From assembly GCA_029561345.1 (NCBI GenBank), contig JAKQJC010000022.1, positions 86,232 to 150,231 on the forward strand: a DNA stretch of 64,000 nucleotides, read 5' to 3'. The position numbers and the translations under genes were made by a program. Within the stretch, counting starts at the first letter, position 1, and each line of letters opens with the position of its first letter. The stretch is from Chloroflexota bacterium. Lineage in GTDB: Bacteria; Chloroflexota; Anaerolineae; Anaerolineales; Anaerolineaceae. Below the pieces are notes generated by a model, which saw only the letters and a list, made by a program, of their open reading frames with translations, was not told where the DNA came from and did no database searches. Below are positions 58,944 through 64,000 of this stretch, piece after piece.

Positions 58944-59567
58944 ATGAAATGCCTGGTCACAGGTTTTGACCCCTTTGGCGGGGAAAAGGTCAACCCATCC
59001 TATGAGCTGGCAGCCCGGCTGCCGGACGAGATTGACGGCGCTGAGCTGATCAAATTGGTGGTGCCAACGCAGTTTGGCGCAGCCGTTCAGGTGGTGAGAG
59101 AGAAGATTGAAACGGTTAACCCGGATATCTGGCTGGGGGTGGGGCAGGCCGGCGGGCGGAGCTGCATCACGGTGGAACGGGTGGCAATCAACGTCATGGA
59201 TGCGCGCATACCAGATAATGCCGGATATCAACCGGTCGATGAGCCGGTTGAGGCGCGGGGGCCGGCAGCCTATTTTTCGACCCTGCCGGTGCGCAGGATG
59301 GTGGCTGCGCTGGAGGCCAGCCAGATTCCGGCGGCCATCTCCAATTCGGCCGGCACTTTCGTGTGCAACAATTTGATGTACGGAGTTTTACACCTGGCAG
59401 CGGGCCGGAAAGGCAGCCCGGCGGGCGGGTTTATGCATATTCCTTATCTGCCGGAGCAGGTGGTGGATAAGAACAGCCAGCCTTCCATGACGCTGGAAAT
59501 GAGCCTTCGGGCGGTTGAAATTGCCCTGCGGGTGGCGATTGAAGAAGTCAGACAATTGGGAAAATGA
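58944..59567 (+). CDS. pcp: Pyroglutamyl peptidase I
   Basis: A 207-residue cysteine peptidase of family C15 that removes N-terminal pyroglutamate. The catalytic triad is E79 in TVERVAINVMDARIPDN, C141 in NSAGTFVCNNLMY, and H165 in GGFMHIPYLP. The N-terminus VTGFDPFGGEKVNPSYE is typical, and length is standard. AGGAGG precedes the ATG. Cytosolic; single gene, followed by tRNA-Asp. Confidence 0.95.
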   Translation: MKCLVTGFDPFGGEKVNPSYELAARLPDEIDGAELIKLVVPTQFGAAVQVVREKIETVNPDIWLGVGQAGGRSCITVERVAINVMDARIPDNAGYQPVDEPVEARGPAAYFSTLPVRRMVAALEASQIPAAISNSAGTFVCNNLMYGVLHLAAGRKGSPAGGFMHIPYLPEQVVDKNSQPSMTLEMSLRAVEIALRVAIEEVRQLGK

Positions 59568-59622
59568 GTTTTGCAAAAGCCTTGACGGATGAGGGGGGGT
59601 ATGATAAACTATTTGCCGTTGG

Positions 59623-59696
59623 GGGGGCGTGGTGTAGCGGTCTAACATGCGGCCCTGTCAAGGCCGAGATCGCGGGTTCAAATCCCGTCGCTCCCG
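59623..59696 (+). tRNA. tRNA-Asp (anticodon GTC)
   Basis: Acceptor GGGGGCG (59623-59629) pairs with CGCTCCC (59689-59695, one G-U pair), discriminator G59696. D-arm begins GTGTAGCGGTCTAACATGC, the anticodon loop is CTGTCAA with GTC, and the T-arm is GCGGG-TTCAAAT-CCCGT. CCA is not fully encoded (CCT follows). Serves as the integration site of the element that begins at its 3' end. Confidence 0.96.
59678..59696. other. Attachment-site region: tRNA 3' end shared with recombinase gene
   Basis: The last 19 bp of tRNA-Asp (T-loop, T-stem, acceptor) also encode the stop and final codons of the serine recombinase. This layout is that of an element inserted at a tRNA 3' end, with this as its left attachment half. 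The exact crossover core cannot be set without the right end, which is outside the window. Confidence 0.6.
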
Positions 59697-61228
59697 CCTG
59701 TACAATTCTCTCTCACACTGGGGAGAAGAGGTAAAAACGGGAAAGTGGGTGTCAAGCCTACCAGATCGTTTTTCCGCACAAAGGCTGTTTCAATCGTGAG
59801 TTGGAACAGCCTTTTGCGTTTCAATAAGGAGTCAGCATTGCTGACACCAATCACACCTAGTGTCATTATAGCACCGGGGAGATTTTCTTTCAAGGCTTTT
59901 TGGCATGTCTCCAAAAAGTCCCTTTCGCGTTCCAGCTCGACCTGGGAAATATACCCTGCCAGAAAGAGGGCCTTTGCACGCTCAAAGCGAGCCTGGGCTT
60001 CCTGGGCCTGTTTTTCTCTGATGGCCTTTTCTTCCCTTATTTGGGGATTATTCAGCGCTGCCTGGATGATGGCAAAAACCTGAGATTCGATTTTTTCGGC
60101 GTTGACCAGAGGCTGGCAGCATTTTTGGGTGCGCTCAACCCGGCTGGCATCCTGGTAATAATAACGGCCTTTGTTGGACACGCCGCGCATATGGCCGCCG
60201 CAATACCCGCAGCGCAGAATGCCTGTAAGCGGGTAAATGCGGGCAGGGGCACCGTGGCAAATGAGGGCGCTGCTTTGCAGCAACTTGCGAATGCACTGAA
60301 CTTCTTCAAACAAATCCTGAGAAATGAGAGATGGATGCCTGCCCGCATAGACTTCGATTGTTTTTGCCCGGATATGCCGGCCATTGTCATCCCGGCCCTG
60401 GTAAATGACTTTACCCGTGTAGGTTTGACGGTTCAGAATTTCCCTGACCAGATCGCGGTTGATAGGCCCGGGCGGGTTGAAGCCGGCCCGGCCTTTGGTG
60501 CGAAATGGGATGACCTGGCCATTGGCGCATACATAAGGGGTCTGGTTAAGCCGGTCTGTGATCATGCGGTCTGATTGATCGCCGCTGGAATACCATTGGA
60601 AAGCCAGGCGGACGGCTTCGCTTTCAATGGGATGGGCGACCATGGTTTTTCCATCACCGCGATTCTGCGAGCCATATTCAGGGCAGTATCCCGGTCCATT
60701 GGGGTCAGTGCACTGCGAGCACAGACCCTTGCAGTAACCGAAGGGCGGCACTCCGCTGTTACTGAGGCCGGTTCTGGCGCGCTGATGCTTGCCCTTGCGG
60801 GTTTCCTGACGCAAATTGTCAATATAGATTTCCGCAAGCATTCCCAGCATGGTGAGGGTCAATTTACCCCAGGGGGAGGTGAAATCAAGCCTCTCCTGAA
60901 CGGAGGCAAAGGATACCTGGACGTGATTCAGCTGGTCGAGAGCGGTGAGCAGGCCGTTGAGATGCCTGAAGAAGCGGTCGATTTTATCAACAATGACCAC
61001 ATCAAACTGCCCCAGCTTTGAATCTTCCATCAGTTGAAGAAAAGCAGGCCTTTGACTGTCTTTTTTGGCTGAAATGCCGGCATCGGTATATATTTTGACC
61101 AACTGCCAGCCCTGTTGGTCAGCATAGGCGCGAATGTGGTTTTCCTGGGCATCAAGACTGTACCCATCCACCTGTTCACGCATGGATACCCGCCGGTACC
61201 CGGCAGCGCGGATATACTTGTTTTCCAT
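59678..61228 (-). CDS. Large serine recombinase (integrase of an integrated element)
   Basis: A 516-residue protein starting MENKYIRAAGYRRVSMREQ. The resolvase domain (1-150) has catalytic S15 in YRRVSMREQVDGYSLDAQ and VVIVDKIDRFFRH. A recombinase domain follows with RLAFQWYSSGDQSDRMITDRLN, and the zinc-ribbon domain has CGYCGGHM and a CCQPLV pair, then a coiled coil (EKAIREKQAQEAQARFERAKALFL). AGGAGG precedes the ATG at 61228. The stop lies in the tRNA-Asp T-loop. Divergent from an XRE-type regulator with a repeat operator between them. Full length, so probably active. Confidence 0.93.
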   Translation of the reverse strand: MENKYIRAAGYRRVSMREQVDGYSLDAQENHIRAYADQQGWQLVKIYTDAGISAKKDSQRPAFLQLMEDSKLGQFDVVIVDKIDRFFRHLNGLLTALDQLNHVQVSFASVQERLDFTSPWGKLTLTMLGMLAEIYIDNLRQETRKGKHQRARTGLSNSGVPPFGYCKGLCSQCTDPNGPGYCPEYGSQNRGDGKTMVAHPIESEAVRLAFQWYSSGDQSDRMITDRLNQTPYVCANGQVIPFRTKGRAGFNPPGPINRDLVREILNRQTYTGKVIYQGRDDNGRHIRAKTIEVYAGRHPSLISQDLFEEVQCIRKLLQSSALICHGAPARIYPLTGILRCGYCGGHMRGVSNKGRYYYQDASRVERTQKCCQPLVNAEKIESQVFAIIQAALNNPQIREEKAIREKQAQEAQARFERAKALFLAGYISQVELERERDFLETCQKALKENLPGAIMTLGVIGVSNADSLLKRKRLFQLTIETAFVRKNDLVGLTPTFPFLPLLPSVRENCTGGSDGI

Positions 61229-61255
61229 GTTTCCTCCTTGCAAGGCTTCAAATTA

Positions 61256-61280
61256 TTGAGTATATTTCAAGTATATTCAA
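61256..61280. promoter_or_regulatory. Candidate operator between recombinase and regulator
   Basis: TTGAGTATATT (61256-61266) and TCAAGTATATT (61267-61277) form a direct repeat with an 11-bp period, about one helical turn, followed by CAA. The whole stretch is also near-palindromic. It lies between two divergent starts and would suit the XRE-type regulator. Confidence 0.55.
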
Positions 61281-61303
61281 CCTAACCATAAAGGGAAATC
61301 CTT

Positions 61304-61723
61304 ATGAAAATGAGAACTGACGCCGCCATTGCCCGGATTGAGGCCATTCACGCAGATTATGCCGCTCAACCCTTCATTGACCGGATAAAGGAACTGTTGA
61401 TCAGAAAAAATGAGAGCTACCGCGAGGCTGGCCTGCGGGCAGGCCTGGATCACCAGGCGATCCGGCGGGTTTTGGACGGCAAGCGCCCCACCATGACCAC
61501 CTGCCTGCTGCTGGCGGATCATTTTGAGGTAAACCCCAATGAATTTTTGGCGTTGGCCGGATGGCCGACAATGAGAATATTTGATGTGAGCAATGTCAGC
61601 GAGCAGAAGGTGCCGCCCGAGGCGGCAGAGGTGGCGCTGACCATTGCCCAGATTGCGGACCCTCAAAAACGCAGGGAGGTTTCCAAAGCCATTGTTGCCC
61701 TGGTGAAACAGTACTTTCCATAG
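61304..61723 (+). CDS. XRE-type helix-turn-helix regulator of the element
   Basis: A 139-residue protein. The HTH lies in residues about 25-85: IKELLIRKNESYREAGLRAGLDHQAIRRVLDGKRPTMTTCLLLADHFEVNPNEFLALAGW, an XRE-like five-helix layout. The C-terminal part (about 90-139) is helical (PEAAEVALTIAQIADPQKRREVSKAIVALVKQYF), probably for dimerisation. AAGGGA lies 7 nt before the ATG. Divergent from the recombinase; likely autoregulator and control of excision. Confidence 0.8.
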   Translation: MKMRTDAAIARIEAIHADYAAQPFIDRIKELLIRKNESYREAGLRAGLDHQAIRRVLDGKRPTMTTCLLLADHFEVNPNEFLALAGWPTMRIFDVSNVSEQKVPPEAAEVALTIAQIADPQKRREVSKAIVALVKQYFP

Positions 61724-61749
61724 GGCCTGGCTGACGACGCCATCATCCA

Positions 61750-61778
61750 TTGAAAAACCTCGGGTTCCGTGCTACAAT
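61750..61778 (+). promoter_or_regulatory. Promoter of structured RNA 1
   Basis: TTGAAA (61750-61755), 17-nt spacer, TACAAT (61773-61778). Confidence 0.75.
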
Positions 61779-61784
61779 GATTTT

Positions 61785-61883
61785 GTCGTAGAGGTGTAGT
61801 CGGGGGTCGAGCACGCCTTCGGGAGGGCCAGAGATAACCCCGCCTCTGGATACGGCAGAGACCACCCTAACGGGTGGTTTTTT
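61785..61883 (+). ncRNA. Structured small RNA 1 of a four-copy array
   Basis: A predicted RNA of about 99 nt starting about 7 nt after the -10. The closing helix is TGTCGTA (61784-61790) with TACGGCA (61851-61857, one G-U). Inside, GAGG pairs with CCTC and CGGGG with CCCCG around a TGTAGT strand, a GAGCACGCC strand, a CC-TTCG-GG mini-hairpin and a CCAGAGATAA strand. The terminator ACCACCC/GGGTGGT plus TTTTTT (to 61883) ends the unit. No ORF or ribosome-binding site lies within. No RNA family is recognised. Confidence 0.7.
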
Positions 61884-61961
61884 GTTGGCGCAAATTTTCC
61901 CGGTAAGATTCTTTCCGTTTTGCGGTGGAGCAGGCCCTGCCCTTGCTTCTATTTATTCTAA

Positions 61962-61990
61962 TTGAAGCACCATTTCTGGTGTGCTATAAT
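61962..61990 (+). promoter_or_regulatory. Promoter of structured RNA 2
   Basis: TTGAAG (61962-61967), 17-nt spacer, perfect TATAAT (61985-61990). Confidence 0.8.
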
Positions 61991-61994
61991 GCAG

Positions 61995-62096
61995 TTACCG
62001 TAGAGGTGTAGTCGGGGCGAGCACACCAATAGGGAAGGCCAGAGATAACCCCGCCTCTGGATACGGTAATGACCACCGCAAGGGTGATCTTTTTTT
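61995..62096 (+). ncRNA. Structured small RNA 2 of a four-copy array
   Basis: Close relative of RNA 1: the core from CGTAGAGGTGTAGTCGGGG to CCTCTGGATACGG is nearly identical. It differs mainly in the mini-hairpin (CC-AATA-GG in place of CC-TTCG-GG) and in two missing bases. The closing helix is perfect, TTACCGTA (61995-62002) with TACGGTAA, with an A-U pair where RNA 4 has a C-G pair, a compensatory change. The terminator is GACCACC/GGTGATC with one mismatch plus TTTTTTT. Confidence 0.72.
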
Positions 62097-62105
62097 GGGG
62101 GCATA

Positions 62106-62134
62106 TTGAAAGTGGCGCCTTCCGATGTTATACT
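62106..62134 (+). promoter_or_regulatory. Promoter of structured RNA 3
   Basis: TTGAAA (62106-62111), 17-nt spacer, TATACT (62129-62134). Confidence 0.75.
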
Positions 62135-62138
62135 GAGA

Positions 62139-62244
62139 TTGCATCTGGAGTGTAATCTCCCAGAGCACGCGATGAAGACCGGGGACGGTCGGGGGTCCCG
62201 GCAGATGCAAGAACCTGGAAGATACCTTCCAGATCCTTTTTTTT
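62139..62244 (+). ncRNA. Structured small RNA 3, divergent member of the array
   Basis: Same promoter, length and terminator plan as the others but a different sequence. The closing helix is TTGCATCTG (62139-62147) with CAGATGCAA (62202-62210). Next come GGAG-TGTAAT-CTCC and a shared AGAGCACGC strand, then a G-rich section with GGGAC/GTCCC pairing. The terminator is CTGGAAG/CTTCCAG plus T8. It shares only the GAGTGTA and GAGCACGC strands with RNAs 1, 2 and 4. Confidence 0.65.
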
Positions 62245-62253
62245 ATTCTCCCA

Positions 62254-62282
62254 TTGAAACTCGTTGGCGTCCGTGATATATT
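62254..62282 (+). promoter_or_regulatory. Promoter of structured RNA 4
   Basis: TTGAAA (62254-62259), 17-nt spacer, TATATT (62277-62282). Confidence 0.75.
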
Positions 62283-62287
62283 AAGAG

Positions 62288-62387
62288 TGCCGTATGAGTG
62301 TAGTCGGGATGAGCACGCCTTCGGGAAGACCAGAGAACCTCGCGCCTCTGAATACGGCAGAGACCACCCAAACGGGTGGTTTTTTTG
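62288..62387 (+). ncRNA. Structured small RNA 4 of a four-copy array
   Basis: Relative of RNAs 1 and 2. The closing helix is TGCCGTA (62288-62294) with TACGGCA (62353-62359); inside lie GAGTGTAGTCGGG, GAGCACGCC, CC-TTCG-GG and CCAGAGAACC strands, with CTCG and CTC on the return side. Terminator ACCACCC/GGGTGGT (62363-62380) plus T7. The 214 nt that follow, up to the helicase promoter, are AT-rich and show no feature I can support. Confidence 0.7.
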
Positions 62388-62603
62388 TTTATCGAAGACG
62401 ATTTTTACCATTCTAGACTCAATCGGCAAAGTCAACCCGCAAAGGTAGAAATCTCTGGCTTTCTTCAGGTTCTCAAGTATTTCATATGTTGTGATTTTTG
62501 GAATGAGCCCAAAAAAATTGACCGAAAAATACCCGCAAGGTATGTCAGATGCATCTTTCATCACATTTTATAGGGCGAAATATCAACTTTATCAGGAATA
62601 CTT

Positions 62604-62631
62604 TTGAGGAAGGTGCAATATGACGTATAAT
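62604..62631 (+). promoter_or_regulatory. Candidate promoter of the helicase gene
   Basis: TTGAGG (62604-62609), 16-nt spacer, perfect TATAAT (62626-62631), 121 nt before the ATG. The long untranslated leader shows no clear structure. Confidence 0.55.
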
Positions 62632-62752
62632 TAACAGGCTGGAGAATAACAGGATTGCGGAAAATCCAGCTGACGCCTTCAAAACCTAAAATGAGTGATG
62701 CCGATGAGACCTCATGCCACGACTGTCTGCCAAACCCAATCAAGGGGGAACC

Positions 62753-64000
62753 ATGAATGTCTTTAATTTGCGAAATTCGCTGATCCAGGATTATTCAGAT
62801 TACATCACCAGTTTCATCCGGATTCGCAACCCGAGGATACTGGAATATGTCAATCAAAGCATTGATTCAGGCCTGCTCTGGCCTGATCCGCTGATTCAAT
62901 TAAACCCGTTCTTTGAACCCGGGCTCTGGATTGACGAGCTGGTGGATCAGGGCGTGCTGCACAGGGAATGCAAGCGGATTTTCCGGCGAAAGCAATCACA
63001 GGAAGATCCTGGCGAGCGGCTTCGTTTGCACAAACACCAGGAAGATGCCGTGCGAACAGCGCGGGCAGGGCATAATTACATTCTGACCACCGGCACCGGC
63101 TCGGGCAAAAGCCTGGCGTATATTATCCCGATTGTGGATCATATTTTACGCAACGGCAGCGGCAAGGGGATCAAAGCCATCATCGTTTATCCGATGAACG
63201 CACTGGCCAACAGCCAGCAGGGCGAACTGCAAAAATACCTCCAGTTTGGCTATCCTGAGGGCCACCCGCCGGTGAGCGTGGAGCGTTATACCGGACAGGA
63301 AAGCGACCAGGATAAGAACCGCATCATTGCCAATCCTCCGGATATTCTGCTGACCAACTACGTGATGCTCGAGCTGATCATGACCAGGCCCAGGGAGCAA
63401 AAACTGATCGAGGCGGCCAAAGGACTGCGTTTTCTGGTTCTGGACGAACTGCACACCTACCGCGGCCGGCAGGGAGCGGATGTGGCTTTGCTGGTGCGGC
63501 GGGTGCGCGAGACCCTGGAAGCCAGATCCCTGCAGTGTGTGGGCACATCAGCGACGCTGGCCGGGGCCGGCAGCCTGGAACAGCAGCGCAGGGAAATTGC
63601 CGCGGTGGCCTCGGTTATTTTCGGGGACACTTTCCATGCGGAAAACGTGGTGGGCGAAACCCTGCGCAGGGCAACAGAAGAACACAACCCGGCTGATGTG
63701 GGCTTTATCACGGCCCTGACCGGGAGCATCAGAGATCTGTGCCTGCCGGAAACGTATGAAGAATTGATTCGCCACCCCCTGGCAAGCTGGATTGAAAGCC
63801 ATCTGGGTCTGAACACGGACCGGGAAAGCGGACGCTTGATCCGGGCTGTTCCCAAGAGCCTCAGGGGGAGCAACGGCGCTGGAAAAGATTTGAGCCAGTT
63901 GACCGGACTGTCCGTAGATACCTGCGTGAAGGCGCTGGAGGAGATGCTGCTGCGGGGATATGGCATTGCCAATCCGGAAACCCGGTTCCCGGCTTTCGCC
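62753..64000 (+). CDS. YprA-like DEAD/DEAH-box helicase, N-terminal part (cut by window edge)
   Basis: 416 codons are open to the right edge. The protein opens MNVFNLRNSLIQDYSDYITS, then LLWPDPLIQLNPFFEPG. Helicase motifs: Q-like LHKHQEDAVRTARAG, motif I TTGTGSGKS (112-120), Ia VYPMNALANSQ, Ib TNYVMLE, motif II DELH (231-234) in VLDELHTYRGRQGADVALL, motif III GTSATLA. This front half is seen in large helicases that end in a DUF1998/MZB region, including some in anti-phage systems (Druantia DruE and DISARM-type proteins); the C-terminus is not visible. GGGGGAA precedes the ATG. It lies inside the tRNA-Asp element, downstream of the RNA array. Confidence 0.85.
   Translation, partial: MNVFNLRNSLIQDYSDYITSFIRIRNPRILEYVNQSIDSGLLWPDPLIQLNPFFEPGLWIDELVDQGVLHRECKRIFRRKQSQEDPGERLRLHKHQEDAVRTARAGHNYILTTGTGSGKSLAYIIPIVDHILRNGSGKGIKAIIVYPMNALANSQQGELQKYLQFGYPEGHPPVSVERYTGQESDQDKNRIIANPPDILLTNYVMLELIMTRPREQKLIEAAKGLRFLVLDELHTYRGRQGADVALLVRRVRETLEARSLQCVGTSATLAGAGSLEQQRREIAAVASVIFGDTFHAENVVGETLRRATEEHNPADVGFITALTGSIRDLCLPETYEELIRHPLASWIESHLGLNTDRESGRLIRAVPKSLRGSNGAGKDLSQLTGLSVDTCVKALEEMLLRGYGIANPETRFPAFA

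Noticed and set aside
61785..62387. CRISPR array or attC/integron cassettes
   Set aside because: Units are about 100 nt, each with its own promoter and terminator, with unequal spacing and no constant short repeat plus unique spacer.
61995..62564. Minus-strand 189-codon frame across the RNA array
   Set aside because: It repeats itself because of the RNA copies, lacks a ribosome-binding site and runs against four promoter-terminator units.
62376..62573. Small plus-strand frame downstream of RNA 4
   Set aside because: Starts inside the terminator, has no Shine-Dalgarno sequence, and the composition is not protein-like.

Overview
The window looks like one chromosome segment of an Anaerolineae-like member of the Chloroflexota. 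This is an inference, not a proof. It rests on the mix of lipoproteins with Thr/Pro-rich spacers behind the lipobox, long secreted BNR-repeat proteins, a two-permease sugar ABC importer with its own binding protein, YgiQ/RluA/LigA housekeeping genes, and an archaeal-looking AcnX+UbiD pair. Coding density is high, and genes are packed in short operons with ATGA or TGATG overlaps.

Layout. 1-6206 (minus): an operon with CheC-like phosphatase, RluA-type pseudouridine synthase, YgiQ radical SAM protein, THUMP RNA methyltransferase, UbiD-family decarboxylase, and an AcnX dehydratase cut by the left edge. The last two match consecutive steps of the archaeal modified mevalonate route. 6244-11715: c-di-GMP-type proteins (YuxH-like EAL/HDOD; PAS-GGDEF-EAL) flank a secreted BNR protein. 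11741-15635 (minus): lipoprotein cytochrome c, HAD phosphatase, two unknown membrane proteins, secreted GH17 protein. 15736-22224 (plus): seven-gene operon with LmbE deacetylase, MFS transporter, GH4 glycosidase, PfkB kinase and three GNAT acetyltransferases, which looks like a non-PTS counterpart of chitobiose utilisation. 22203-25827: KDSR-like SDR, FmdB zinc ribbon, and a Clp-type AAA+ protein with a degenerate second ATPase domain.

25834-36028: an unknown membrane protein, secreted nuclease plus phytase-like lipoprotein, sugar ABC importer, tmRNA, and GH20 hexosaminidase. 36098-41492 (minus): RlmI-like methyltransferase, LigA, patatin, class V aminotransferase. 41651-49895 (plus): MFS, SmpB, polyprenol/phytol kinase-like protein, HutH-like lyase with an SSG motif, L,D-transpeptidase, DUF2085 protein, and a pgeF-yggS-yggT-yggU cluster. 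49967-58822 (minus): membrane-anchored NACHT-like/HEAT ATPase, zinc-ribbon coiled coil, MacAB-like exporter, and an FHA/zinc-ribbon protein.

59623-64000: pyroglutamyl peptidase is followed by tRNA-Asp(GTC). A large serine recombinase gene runs into the 3' end of that tRNA, which marks the left end of an integrated element. Inside lie an XRE-type regulator, a tandem array of four ~100-nt transcription units, and the start of a large YprA-like DEAD helicase. Each RNA unit has a -35/-10 pair with exactly 17 bp spacing, a closing helix kept by compensatory changes, and its own terminator. This RNA array is the best candidate for an undescribed system here.
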